Assembly: GCA_945892985.1 (NCBI GenBank)
Contig: CAMDDU010000017.1
Span: 16,092-80,091, forward strand
Length of the DNA: 64,000 nt
Direction: 5' to 3'
DNA from: CAITSH01 sp945892985
GTDB lineage: Bacteria > Pseudomonadota > Gammaproteobacteria > Burkholderiales > SG8-39
Under the pieces are notes generated by a model. It did no database searches and was not told the origin of the DNA. It saw only the letters and a program-made list of their open reading frames with translations. Made by a program: the position numbers and the translations under genes. Below, piece by piece: positions 35,971 to 44,481 of the stretch. The stretch's first letter is position 1. The number at the start of each line of letters is the position of its first letter.

Positions 35971-36933
35971 ATGAAAAAAATACTGCTCGTCAAAACCTCC
36001 TCGCTGGGCGACGTCGTGCATAACCTGCCGGTAGCGACCGATATCGCACAGCGGTTTCCTGAGGCCCGGATTGACTGGGTTGTGGAGGAGGCCTTTGCCG
36101 CCTTGCCCGCCTTGCACCCGGCGGTGCGGCGCGTCATCCCGGTGGCGGTGCGGCGCTGGCGCAAACAGGTTTTCAGTCGCGGGACTTGGCGCGAAGTGGG
36201 CGCTTTTCGCCGGGCGCTCGCGCTCGAACAATACGACTTTGTCATCGACACCCAAGGCCTGCTCAAAAGCGCCTTGCTCGCCCGCTGTGCCAATGGCGAG
36301 CGACACGGATATGACGCAGACAGCGCGCGGGAGTCCACGGCGGCGCGCTTTTACGATGTGACCCATGCCCTTTTGCCGACCCAGCACGCGGTCGTACGTA
36401 ATCGTGCGCTCGTGGCGGCCGCCCTGGGCTACCCCATAGAGGGCGGCGCCGACTACGGCATCCGCGCGGACCGAGTCGGTGGGGCGGACAAGGTGGATGA
36501 TTATTGTGTCTTGCTGCATGCAAGCAGCCGGGCCGACAAGCATTGGTCAGAAGATAACTGGATCGCGCTTGGGCGCAAGCTGGTGGCCGCCGGGCTCAAA
36601 TGCGTGCTGCCCTGGGGCAATGAGGCCGAAATGGCCGCGGCCAAGCGTATCGCCGCGGCGGTGGTCGGTGCCAGCGTAGCGCCGCGGCTGGATTTGAACG
36701 CAATGGCGCGGCTGCTCGCCGGGGCTAAGGGAACGGTTGGTGTCGACACCGGGCTCATGCATTTGTCGGCCGCGCTGGGGCGACCAACGGTCGCGATCTT
36801 TTGTGCCTCTTCGCCCGAACTCACAGGGGTCTACGGCGCGCGCGCTGCCTGCAATCTTGGTGCGCTGGATGCCCCTCCATCTGTTGACGAGGTCATGGCG
36901 GCGCTGACCGGATTGTGGTCGGGCCCGGCATGA
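35971..36933 (+). CDS. waaC: lipopolysaccharide heptosyltransferase I
   Basis: A 320-residue GT9 enzyme. It has MKKILLVKTSSLGDVVHNLP and ARIDWVVEEAFAALPALHPAV at the start, the WaaC pattern. Later it has LHASSRADKHWSEDNWIALG and GTVGVDTGLMHLSAALGRPTVAIF, the GT9 nucleotide-binding end. It adds the first L,D-heptose to Kdo2-lipid A at the inner membrane. It overlaps waaA by four bases (ATGA) and is likely driven by the TATAAT at 35909. Confidence 0.93.
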   Translation: MKKILLVKTSSLGDVVHNLPVATDIAQRFPEARIDWVVEEAFAALPALHPAVRRVIPVAVRRWRKQVFSRGTWREVGAFRRALALEQYDFVIDTQGLLKSALLARCANGERHGYDADSARESTAARFYDVTHALLPTQHAVVRNRALVAAALGYPIEGGADYGIRADRVGGADKVDDYCVLLHASSRADKHWSEDNWIALGRKLVAAGLKCVLPWGNEAEMAAAKRIAAAVVGASVAPRLDLNAMARLLAGAKGTVGVDTGLMHLSAALGRPTVAIFCASSPELTGVYGARAACNLGALDAPPSVDEVMAALTGLWSGPA

Positions 36934-38186
36934 TGCGCTTCGTCTACAACGCGATGCTGTGGCTTGCACTGCCCTGGGTGGTGCTACGGTTGTTGTGGCG
37001 TGGCCGGCGCGAGCCCGGCTATCGGCTGCACGTGGCCGAACGATTCGGTCGTTACGCTTTCAAGCCGGACAAGCCGGTTATCTGGTTGCATGCCGTGTCG
37101 GTTGGCGAAGCGCGGGCGGCCGAACCTTTTGTGCGTGCCCTCGCTTTGCGCTATCCGGGGCATCAACTCGTCGTGACGCAAATGACCGCCACCGGTCGCG
37201 CTACGGCGGAGCAATTGTTCGCCGGTGTGGCGCATTGTTGTTACCTGCCCTACGACTACCCGTTCGCCGTTGCGCGCTTTCTTGCGCATTTCCGGCCCCG
37301 GCTGGGCATCCTGATGGAGACCGAGATCTGGTTCAACCTGATCCGGGCCTGCCGCGAAAAGCAGTTACCGCTATTGCTTGCCAACGCCCGCCTGTCGGAA
37401 AAATCCGCCCGGGCTTACGCGCTGGTGGCGTCCCTTGTGCGCGAGGCCTTGCAAGGCCTTTCTGCCGTCGCGGCGCAAAGCGAGGCGGATGCTGACAGGC
37501 TGCGCGCGCTCGGGGCGTGTGAGCTTGAAGTGACAGGTAATCTGAAGTTTGATGTCACCGTTCCGCAGGCCATGCGGCTGTTGGGGGCCGAGCTGCGGCA
37601 GCGCTTTGGCGTCACCCGCCCGGTGCTCCTTGCCGCCAGCACCCGCGAAGGCGAGGAAGCGCTATTGTTGGACGCCCTGCGGCAGCATCCTGTTGCCGAT
37701 CTTCTCACCCTGATTGTGCCGCGTCATCCGCAGCGCTTCGGCGAGGTGTCGGCCCTGTTAAAGGCGCGCGGACATACTGTTGTACTGCGCAGCGAAAATC
37801 GCGATGTTCCGCCCGATTGCGCCTTTGTGCTTGGCGACAGCATGGGTGAGATGGCGGCTTATTTTGGCGCCTGTGACGTGGCCTTTGTCGGGGGCAGCCT
37901 GCTGCCCTACGGCGGGCAGAATTTCATCGAGGCCTGCGCGCTCGGGGTGCCGGTGCTGCTGGGCCCGCATACCTATAATTTCGCCAAGGCGAGCGACGAT
38001 GCGGTGGCGGCGGGCGCGGCCTTGACGGTGGCCGATGCAGAGACGCTGGTCTGGCGCGTAAAAGCGCTACTGTCCGAGCGCGAATCTCGCGCTGCGATGG
38101 CAGCGGCGGGGCGGCGCTTTAGCGCGGCGCATCAGGGCGCCACCGGGCGCCTGATGGGGATCGTCGCGCGCTTACTCGCCCAGTAG
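36930..38186 (+). CDS. waaA: 3-deoxy-D-manno-octulosonic acid transferase (Kdo transferase)
   Basis: Start ATG 36930 overlaps the waaC stop; 418 residues. It has an N-terminal membrane segment (FVYNAMLWLALPWVVLRLLW) and WLHAVSVGEARAAEPFVRAL. GILMETEIWFNLIRAC and LLANARLSEKSARAY are WaaA hallmarks, and the end has GGSLLPYGGQNFIEACALGVPVLLGPHTYNF. It adds Kdo to lipid IVA. The 3' end overlaps that of the converging TolC-like gene by 15 bases. Confidence 0.94.
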   Translation: MMRFVYNAMLWLALPWVVLRLLWRGRREPGYRLHVAERFGRYAFKPDKPVIWLHAVSVGEARAAEPFVRALALRYPGHQLVVTQMTATGRATAEQLFAGVAHCCYLPYDYPFAVARFLAHFRPRLGILMETEIWFNLIRACREKQLPLLLANARLSEKSARAYALVASLVREALQGLSAVAAQSEADADRLRALGACELEVTGNLKFDVTVPQAMRLLGAELRQRFGVTRPVLLAASTREGEEALLLDALRQHPVADLLTLIVPRHPQRFGEVSALLKARGHTVVLRSENRDVPPDCAFVLGDSMGEMAAYFGACDVAFVGGSLLPYGGQNFIEACALGVPVLLGPHTYNFAKASDDAVAAGAALTVADAETLVWRVKALLSERESRAAMAAAGRRFSAAHQGATGRLMGIVARLLAQ

Positions 38187-39515
38187 ACGGTTGACGGCGG
38201 CCACATCCTCTTCGGAGAGCGAACCTGCGGCTGCTTTGAGCTTGAGACCGTTGACCAGCGTGTCGTAGCGCGCCTTGGACAAGTCGCGCTTGGTCGAGAA
38301 CAGTTGTTGCTGCGCATTCAGCACGTCGATATTGATGCGTACGCCCACTTCGTAGCCAAGCTTGTTGGAGTCGAGGGCGCTCTGGCTGGAAACGAGCGCT
38401 GCTTCGAGCGCGCGCACCTGTGCCATGCCATTGGTCACGCCAAGGAAGGACTGGCGTGCCGACAGCGCTGCACTGCGTTTGCTGAGCTCCAGATCCTGGC
38501 GTGTCTTTTCCTGCAGTGCGACGGCCTGGCGAACCTGCGAACTGACGTTGCCGCCGGCGTATAAGGGGACTGCCAACTGCAGTGCGATAGTGCGGCTGTT
38601 GGTGTCGCTGGCGGTGTTTGCGGTCCCTGTCGAGGAGAGGTTTTGCGAGCTTGCCCCGAGCGTGCCGACGAGGTTCAGCGACGGGTAGTGGCCCGCGCGA
38701 AGCCGTTCTATTTCGCGCGTGGCGATTTCCAGGCCGGCTTGCTGGACGCGCACGCCGAAACTTTGTTCTTCCGCGCTTTTCACCCATTGTTCCATCGCGC
38801 TCGGTTGCGGTGGGGAAAGCTGCAGTGTAGTGCGCAAAGGCAGCAGTCCCGCAGGCAATTTTCCGATGATTTGTTGCAGCACTTGCTTCTTTATTTCCAG
38901 GTCATTCTCGGCGGCGAGGCGCTGCGAGGTCGACAGGTCATAGCGCGCCTGGGCTTCATGCGTGTCGGTGATGGTGGCGGTGCCCACTTCGAAGTTACGT
39001 TTGGCCTGCGCCAGTTGTTCCGAGATGGCGGTGCGTTGGGCGGTGATAAAGGCCAGACTGTCCTGCGATGCCAGGACGTCAAAATAGGCTTGCGATACAC
39101 GCACAATCAGATCAAGGCGAGCTTGCGCAAAAATGGCCTCCGCTTGTGCGACCTTATAGCCAGCCCCTTTGTAGGTCATATAGCTCGCCCAGTTAAACAG
39201 CGGCTGGGTGAGGGTGATGCTGTAGCTGTTGGTGTTGCCCTTTCGGTTCGAGTCCGGCAAGGCGTTACGGAAAGAAATCTCCAGGTTGTTCATTTGCGTC
39301 GACATGGTGGCGCTGACGGTGGGCAGTATTGCCGCCCGTCCCTGCGGCAGGCTCTCAAGCCCGGCGTCGCGGGTTGCGCGCGCCGATGCATAGGCCGCAT
39401 CGTTGCTCAGCGCGTCGCGGTAAATTTGCAGCAGGTCGGCTGCATGCGCCGGACCGGCCAGGGCCGCTGCGATAAACCAGGTGGCGCAAAGTGTGCGTGA
39501 GAGATTGCTGTTCAT
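38172..39515 (-). CDS. tolC: TolC-family outer-membrane efflux channel
   Basis: ATG 39515 (MNSNLSRTLCATWFIAAAL) gives 447 residues; a longer upstream frame lacks a signal peptide. Residues 1-26 are a Sec signal ending AGPAHA. The mature start ADLLQIYRDALSNDAAYASARA is the family hallmark, and two repeats of the TolC beta-barrel/alpha-hairpin unit follow, the second from about residue 240. It forms the trimeric outer-membrane exit duct for type I secretion or RND pumps. A rhodanese gene lies 25 bases upstream on the same strand. Confidence 0.9.
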   Translation of the reverse strand: MNSNLSRTLCATWFIAAALAGPAHAADLLQIYRDALSNDAAYASARATRDAGLESLPQGRAAILPTVSATMSTQMNNLEISFRNALPDSNRKGNTNSYSITLTQPLFNWASYMTYKGAGYKVAQAEAIFAQARLDLIVRVSQAYFDVLASQDSLAFITAQRTAISEQLAQAKRNFEVGTATITDTHEAQARYDLSTSQRLAAENDLEIKKQVLQQIIGKLPAGLLPLRTTLQLSPPQPSAMEQWVKSAEEQSFGVRVQQAGLEIATREIERLRAGHYPSLNLVGTLGASSQNLSSTGTANTASDTNSRTIALQLAVPLYAGGNVSSQVRQAVALQEKTRQDLELSKRSAALSARQSFLGVTNGMAQVRALEAALVSSQSALDSNKLGYEVGVRINIDVLNAQQQLFSTKRDLSKARYDTLVNGLKLKAAAGSLSEEDVAAVNRLLGE

Positions 39516-39540
39516 GTCGGTAATTTTCGAATGGAGGGTT

Positions 39541-39864
39541 TCAGTAAGTCGCCATGCCGTTGTCCACTTGCCGCGCCCAGCCATCCACACCGCCGGCCAG
39601 GTTGAAGACTTTTTTAAATCCGTTGCGATCAAGAAACATCGCCACTTGCGCACTACGTCCGCCATGGTGGCAAATCACCACGGTGTCTGCGTCCGGGTCC
39701 AGTTCGGACAGGCGTGCCGGAATGGTGTTCATCGGGATCAGCATGGATTTTTCGATGTGCGCCGTCTCGTACTCCCAGTTCTCGCGCACGTCGAGCAACA
39801 GCGGCGCTTTGTCACCGGCGCGGTCCAGCCATTCTTTCAGTTGTGTCGGATTGATCTGATCCAT
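39541..39864 (-). CDS. rhodanese-like sulfurtransferase
   Basis: A single-domain rhodanese of 107 residues. It has LLLDVRENWEYETAHIEKS (CH2A-like segment) and the active-site loop VVICHHGGRSAQVAMF, where Cys 65 carries the persulfide. VFNLAGGVDGWARQVD ends the fold. Such proteins move sulfane sulfur. It lies between tolC and pcm on the same strand, with a 25-base and a 77-base gap, so it may share their transcript. The target is unknown. Confidence 0.88.
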   Translation of the reverse strand: MDQINPTQLKEWLDRAGDKAPLLLDVRENWEYETAHIEKSMLIPMNTIPARLSELDPDADTVVICHHGGRSAQVAMFLDRNGFKKVFNLAGGVDGWARQVDNGMATY

Positions 39865-39941
39865 TTGATTCGGATGATGGCGTGAAATGATTGCCGCAGG
39901 GGTAACAAATCGTATCGGCGCCAGGCTTGTGCGCGACGCGG

Positions 39942-40607
39942 TTAAAACGAGAAACGCTTGGGTTGCGCGGCGTTCACGAGCGCGGCTGTGCAGGTTTCAA
40001 ATAATACGGTGGACTGGAAAGCCCCGGGCGCGTTGCAAGTGACGAGGCGCGCTTCCATAACGGGTGCGTCGCCGACAACGGCGAACAGGCGGCCGCCGGG
40101 CTTGAGCTGCTCGAGCAGGGTTTGCGGCAATACCGGCGTCGAGCCAGTCAGGACGATGACATCGTAGGGGGCCGCTTTTGTCCAGCCTTGAGCGCCATCG
40201 CCGAGCGCAAGGCTGATATTGTCGAAAGCCTGCAGGGCAAGATTTTTCTCGCCGATGCTCTTGATGGCTGGGTTGATCTCGATGCTTACGACCGACAGGG
40301 CGCGATGCGCGAGCAAGGCGGTCAGATAGCCCGATCCGGTGCCCACTTCGAGCACCTTGTCGGATTTTTTCACGCTGAGTTCCTGCAGGATGCGCGCCTC
40401 GAGTTTGGGCTGCATCATGTATTCGCCGGGAGCGGCTCCCGTATAAAGCGGAATTGCCAGATCGGAGAAGGCGAGCTCGCGGTGCGCAGCCGGTACGAAC
40501 TCTTCGCGGTGCACGGCGTAGAGCAGTTTCAGCACTTCGGCGTCTAGCACCTCCCATGGGCGGATTTGTTGCTCGACCATGTTGAAGCGGGCTTGTTCGA
40601 GATTCAT
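39942..40607 (-). CDS. pcm: protein-L-isoaspartate O-methyltransferase
   Basis: A 221-residue Pcm. It has REEFVPAAHRELAFSDLAIPL, the MMQPKLEARILQEL string and the SAM loop KVLEVGTGSGYLTALLA (about 84-100). It methylates L-isoaspartyl residues in damaged proteins as a repair step. The order pcm, rhodanese, tolC-like, waaA is common in betaproteobacteria and marks this as resident backbone. The next 919 bases on the right are a decayed mobile-element region. Confidence 0.92.
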   Translation of the reverse strand: MNLEQARFNMVEQQIRPWEVLDAEVLKLLYAVHREEFVPAAHRELAFSDLAIPLYTGAAPGEYMMQPKLEARILQELSVKKSDKVLEVGTGSGYLTALLAHRALSVVSIEINPAIKSIGEKNLALQAFDNISLALGDGAQGWTKAAPYDVIVLTGSTPVLPQTLLEQLKPGGRLFAVVGDAPVMEARLVTCNAPGAFQSTVLFETCTAALVNAAQPKRFSF

Positions 40608-40659
40608 CTTGGGATCTGGAAAAGGCTGTCGGAAGGGGGGACAAGTTTAGCATTGATTA

Positions 40660-41117
40660 TCGCCGACCTGCGGTCGGGAGACGAGTGCGCCGATCCCGAT
40701 CGCCCGGGTTTTAGGGTGCGCCGCACGAATGCCGCACGGGTGTTTTTCTACCGCTACCGCGCCAGCTCGTGCTCCACCGTGTGGCACTTACCTGCTTGGC
40801 CGCATTCGATGCGCGTATGCCCACGCGGCAGAACAGGGGCGTCTTCCCGATGACTTCGTGTTTCCGACGCTGGGCATCAAAGGTGCGCCGCAGGTGCGCA
40901 GAAAGCGCGTCTTTAGCGACAGCGAAGTCCCTACAGCCGGACCGTGCGCGATGCACTGGCGATGGTGCTCTTTACCTGCGGCCGGTCGGGTGAAGTGGTG
41001 GCCGCGTTATGGCGCGGCGTCGACCTGGAGCGCACGGTATGGACGATCCGCGAAACGAAAAACGGCGAAGCGCACGACGCCATGCACGATGGCCTGACAG
41101 TATTCACCGGTGATTAG
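40660..41117 (+). pseudogene. tyrosine recombinase (phage integrase) remnant
   Basis: Three fragments in different frames line up as one integrase. An N-terminal arm-binding piece reads ADPDRPGFRVRRTNAARVFFY. A core-binding piece reads AYAHAAEQGRLPDDF and ends VRRKRVFSDSEV. A catalytic piece reads LAMVLFTCGRSGEVVAALW and ends ETKNGEAHDAMHDGL; the RSGEV element carries the first catalytic Arg and is about where tyrosine recombinases have it. The last frame stops at TAG 41115-41117. The missing C-terminal HxxR and Tyr and the frameshifts mean it is inactive. Confidence 0.68.
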
Positions 41118-41168
41118 ATATAGTTGAATAATTACAATGAAATGCGATTATTCATGGATTATCTAATC
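41112..41168. repeat. nested inverted repeats at converging gene remnants
   Basis: Outer arms GATTAGATA (41112-41120) and TATCTAATC (41160-41168) enclose inner arms TGAATAAT (41125-41132) and ATTATTCA (41147-41154). The outer arms hold the stop codons of the integrase remnant and of an opposite-strand frame. It may be a two-sided terminator or an old recombination site. Confidence 0.5.
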
Positions 41169-41299
41169 AGATAGCCGAGGAGTTTCTCCAGCAGGGCGAT
41201 CTGATCCGGGTCGAGATCGGCCTTTTCGACTGCTTCGGCGATCCGGTCGTTCAGGTCGAGACGCGCAATGCCCAGTTTCTCGCCTCGGCTCCCATAGTG
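41159..41299 (-). pseudogene. unassigned C-terminal ORF fragment
   Basis: A minus-strand frame with no start reads KLGIARLDLNDRIAEAVEKA and then DLDPDQIALLEKLLGYLIR to a TAA at 41159-41161. The regular, acidic, leucine-rich helix looks like a real protein end. I could not name a family, and an in-frame TGA cuts it upstream. It may be the tail of a lost mobile-element gene. Confidence 0.3.
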
Positions 41300-41451
41300 T
41301 CACGAGGATCAAGACCGGCAGAACCTTCGCGAAATCGCTTGTCATGATGCGCGCGCTGGATTTTAATCATCGCGCCGCGAGCCAAGCCGGTGCGTGCGAA
41401 AGCCTAGCTGGCTTGGTTTCTTGATTTGACCGGTACGCTGACCGAAGGCCG

Positions 41452-41528
41452 GTGAGCGATAGGCTAGACCTTCTATCGATCATATTAGTGAAGTATAGTG
41501 AGCGATAGACGGAGCCCCAATCGATCAT
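41452..41528. repeat. 46-base-spaced direct repeat upstream of fic
   Basis: GTGAGCGATAG occurs at 41452-41462 and 41498-41508; ATCGATCAT at 41475-41483 and 41520-41528. So about 31 bases are repeated as a degenerate unit 46 bases apart, ending on the fic start codon. The position fits operators or a promoter duplication. Confidence 0.55.
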
Positions 41529-42744
41529 GAAATGGAACTGGCAACAATCCGAATGGCCGGAGTTTTCCTGGAAACAGGCGCGACTCCTCAAGGCCGAGGC
41601 GTTATTTCTGGTCGAAGCGGGCGAATATGCCGGTACGGCAAAGCATCTCGGGGCGGAAGACCGCGAGCAGCTCACAGTCGAGGCCATGAGCACCGAAGCG
41701 GTGACGACCTCGGAAATCGAGGGGGAAATACTCGATCGCACGAGCGTTCAATCCTCAATCCGAAGGCAATTGGGGCTCGCGACCGACCACCGCAAGGTCG
41801 GTGCCGCGGAACAGGGTGTGTCGGAGATGATGGTCGATCTGCATCGCACCTGCGCTGAGCCTCTTTCGCACGACATGCTGTTCCGGTGGCATCGGATGCT
41901 GACGACGGGTCGCCGCGACCTCAAGGACGTCGGCAGCTATCGGACCCATGTCGAGCCGATGCAAGTGGTATCCGGTGCCATCCACGAGCCCAAGGTTCAC
42001 TTTGAGGCGCCGCCTTCGGCATCAGTGCCGGCTGAAATGTCCCGTTTCATCGACTGGTTCAATCGCTCGGCGCCTGGGAATGCCGAGCCCTTGCCCGCGT
42101 TGACGCGGGCAGGCATCGCGCATCTGTATTTCATCTGCATCCATCCGTTCGAGGACGGCAATGGCCGTATCGGTCGCGCCATCGCGGAAAAAGCCCTCGC
42201 CCAATGCCTCGGACATCCGACCCTGATGGCATTGGCCGCGACCATACTGGCGAAGCGAAATGCGTATTACGCTCTGCTGGAAGCGAACAACAAACATCAG
42301 GAGATCACGCCTTGGCTCATCTGGTTCGCCGCGACTGCCATCGAGGCGCAACGGCGCTCGATCGCAATGGTGGATTTCCTGATCGACAAGACCCGCTTAC
42401 TCGACCGCTTGCGCGATCAACTCAACGAACGACAGAAAAAAGCGCTCCTGCGCATGCTGCGCGAAGGTCCGAAAGGCTTTGAAGGGGCATTGAGCGCCGG
42501 CAAATACGCCAGCATCACTGGCGCGTCGCCGGCCACGGCCACGCGGGATCTTGCCGATCTGGTTGCCAAGCAGGCGCTGGTACGTTCGGGCGAACAGCGC
42601 CATACGCGCTATGAGATCGCAATACCGCTGCGTCCCGTACTGCCGGTGGCGATAGACGAGCACGGCAAGCTAAAGTATCATCGATTGATTGCAGAGCGCC
42701 TCAATCGCGTCCAGGCCGGTTACAAAAGCAGAGGTAAGCCATGA
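41527..42744 (+). CDS. fic: Fic-family protein (class II, N-terminal inhibitory helix)
   Basis: A 405-residue Fic protein. The catalytic motif is HPFEDGNGRIGR (about residues 206-217), intact with His, Asp, Gly and both Arg. An inhibitory-helix motif (S/T)xxxE(G/N) is present as TTSEIEG near residues 59-65, so it is a class II enzyme that blocks itself. A C-terminal winged-helix region follows (KYASITGASPATATRDLADLVAKQALV, about 325-355). Fic proteins transfer AMP (or related groups) to target hydroxyls. The stop overlaps the ATG of an HTH-remnant gene by four bases. This resembles a toxin-antitoxin arrangement on a mobile-element scar. Confidence 0.88.
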   Translation: MKWNWQQSEWPEFSWKQARLLKAEALFLVEAGEYAGTAKHLGAEDREQLTVEAMSTEAVTTSEIEGEILDRTSVQSSIRRQLGLATDHRKVGAAEQGVSEMMVDLHRTCAEPLSHDMLFRWHRMLTTGRRDLKDVGSYRTHVEPMQVVSGAIHEPKVHFEAPPSASVPAEMSRFIDWFNRSAPGNAEPLPALTRAGIAHLYFICIHPFEDGNGRIGRAIAEKALAQCLGHPTLMALAATILAKRNAYYALLEANNKHQEITPWLIWFAATAIEAQRRSIAMVDFLIDKTRLLDRLRDQLNERQKKALLRMLREGPKGFEGALSAGKYASITGASPATATRDLADLVAKQALVRSGEQRHTRYEIAIPLRPVLPVAIDEHGKLKYHRLIAERLNRVQAGYKSRGKP

Positions 42745-42963
42745 CCAGGATCACCCGCGGAACCACCAAGGTCTTTGCCGATCTGGGCTTTCCCGATGTC
42801 CTTGAGCTGCAGACCAATACGCGTCTGGCGCTGTCCGTCAATGAACTGCCCAAGGGCGAAAGCTAGAACAGCGCGAAATCGCCACCGCACTCGGAGTGAC
42901 GCAACCCGAAGCCGCCGCCCGAAAACCCAATGAAATCGCGGGCTTTACGCCCATGCATCATTA
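42741..42963 (+). pseudogene. frameshifted HTH antitoxin remnant
   Basis: ATG 42741 overlaps the fic stop (ATGA). The first frame reads TTKVFADLGFPDVLELQTNT and stops at TAG (42864-42866). The next frame continues EQREIATALGVTQPEAAARK and ends TPMHH at TAA 42963. Together they match the N-terminal signature and a shortened HTH of the same antitoxin family as 33277-33606 (VYADLGY versus VFADLGF). A single frameshift around 42850-42870 and loss of part of the helix-turn-helix make it look dead. Confidence 0.6.
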
Positions 42964-43048
42964 ATACGGGTCAGGGCTTTGCTATTGTCAATATTTCACT
43001 ATTCCCAATCCGGTCCCTTTTTATCCTTGAACGGGGACAATAACGGGC

Positions 43049-44458
43049 TTAATCGTTCTTGGCTGCCCCGACCAGGTCGGCCGCGTTTTGCCCGGCTATC
43101 GAACCCAGTGCGCAAGCCGTGAGCAGGCCGTTCCCGGATAAATAACCCCATACCGCCCCACCAGAAACGCCGCGGGCAGCACCGCCGACGGCGAACAAAT
43201 TATCAAAATAATGCCCGGACGTATGTTGGACGCGACCATGCGCATCGATCTCCAGTCCGCCTTGGGTATGGAACAAGGCGCCCGTAACTTTGACGGCAAA
43301 ATACGGTGGTGTGAGTGCCTGCTCTGGCCTGAACTGTCGTCCGTAATGGTCTTTGGTGCTGCCGGCACAAAGCGCATCAACGCCGGCCAGGCTGTCCTCT
43401 AGCGCTCGCCGGGGCAGTCCGGTCAGCCCGGCAAGGGCGGCGGTGGAGTCGGCTTGTCTCAGGGCGCCTGCCGCCTGGGCATCAAGATAATCCGGGAAGC
43501 TCAAACCAAGCGCATGCAGGCGCTGATCAAAAATCGCCCAGGCAAAGCGTTCCGGTTGCGCCAATACATGCACCGCCGCCTCGGAGTAGCCTTCGTGCTC
43601 GTTCCAGAAGCGCGCGCCCAGTGCGTTGACCTGGACGCCGCCCTCCATCATCAGCGCCCAGGTGATTAGCACGCCGTGCGGGGTGGCAAACCCGCCATGT
43701 CCCTGATAGGCGCCCAGGTCGCTGAGCTTGGCGCCCAGCGCCTCGCCCCAGCGCAGGGCATCGCCCTGGTTGCCGGTGTGACCGGCGTACTGCGCCGCGC
43801 AAATCTCCGGCAAATGGCGGCGAACCAGGTCGCGGTCGCCGCCAAAGCCGTTGCAGGCAAGGATCAATGCCTCACAGCCGATGTCTTCGCGGCTGAGGTC
43901 GGGCCGGGTGACACGCACGCCGGTGATGCGTCCTTGTGTGGTGGCAAAAAGATCGGTCACGGCGGCCTTGCCCAGCACATCGACACCGGCGCGTGCCGCC
44001 GCCGCAAGCAGGCGCGTCATGAGCCCCGCGCCGGTCTTTTCCGGGACGGCGTGCATTCTCGCGACGCGGTGGCCCGGATACAGAAAGCCTTGCAACAATT
44101 CGAAGGCGATGCCGTGCCGGTCGGCCAGCCATTCCAGCGTCGGTGTCGATGCCGCGCACACGGCGCGCACCACATCCGCGTCGGCACCGTGGTGATTTTT
44201 CGCTTCGATGTCGGCGCACATGCTTGCCACCGAGTCGGTCACGCCGGCGCTGCGCTGCCAGCGCGAATCGCCGGCCGGGATGAAGCCCGAAGAGAGCGCG
44301 GTGGAGCCGCTTGGCGACGCGTCGCGCTCCAGCACCACGCACGCGACGCCGGCATCGCGCAAGCGCAGTGCGGCGATGAGCCCGCCGGCACCGCCGCCAA
44401 TGACAATCACCTGCACCTTGGCGCTGAAATCCGCCGCCTGCTCTGCCATCACCGCCAT
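43049..44458 (-). CDS. FAD-dependent oxidoreductase, fumarate-reductase/KstD-like flavoprotein
   Basis: A 469-residue flavoprotein. The FAD dinucleotide fold is VIVIGGGAGGLIAALRLRDAG (about residues 18-38), followed by STALSSGFIPAGDSRWQR. A C-terminal FAD-contact element reads TQGGLEIDAHGRVQH ... LFAVGGAARGVSGGAVWGYLSGNGL. The order is that of the fumarate reductase/succinate dehydrogenase flavoprotein family (FAD_binding_2), which also holds urocanate reductase and ketosteroid dehydrogenases. It probably desaturates or reduces a C-C bond. The hydantoinase-like gene on the same strand ends 23 bases upstream. Confidence 0.82.
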   Translation of the reverse strand: MAVMAEQAADFSAKVQVIVIGGGAGGLIAALRLRDAGVACVVLERDASPSGSTALSSGFIPAGDSRWQRSAGVTDSVASMCADIEAKNHHGADADVVRAVCAASTPTLEWLADRHGIAFELLQGFLYPGHRVARMHAVPEKTGAGLMTRLLAAAARAGVDVLGKAAVTDLFATTQGRITGVRVTRPDLSREDIGCEALILACNGFGGDRDLVRRHLPEICAAQYAGHTGNQGDALRWGEALGAKLSDLGAYQGHGGFATPHGVLITWALMMEGGVQVNALGARFWNEHEGYSEAAVHVLAQPERFAWAIFDQRLHALGLSFPDYLDAQAAGALRQADSTAALAGLTGLPRRALEDSLAGVDALCAGSTKDHYGRQFRPEQALTPPYFAVKVTGALFHTQGGLEIDAHGRVQHTSGHYFDNLFAVGGAARGVSGGAVWGYLSGNGLLTACALGSIAGQNAADLVGAAKND

Positions 44459-44481
44459 GCCTGCGCGCCCGCCTCAGCGCG

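Noticed and set aside
38643..39500. 285-codon plus-strand frame opposite the TolC-like gene
   Set aside because: Antisense to a TolC protein with signal peptide; no motif.
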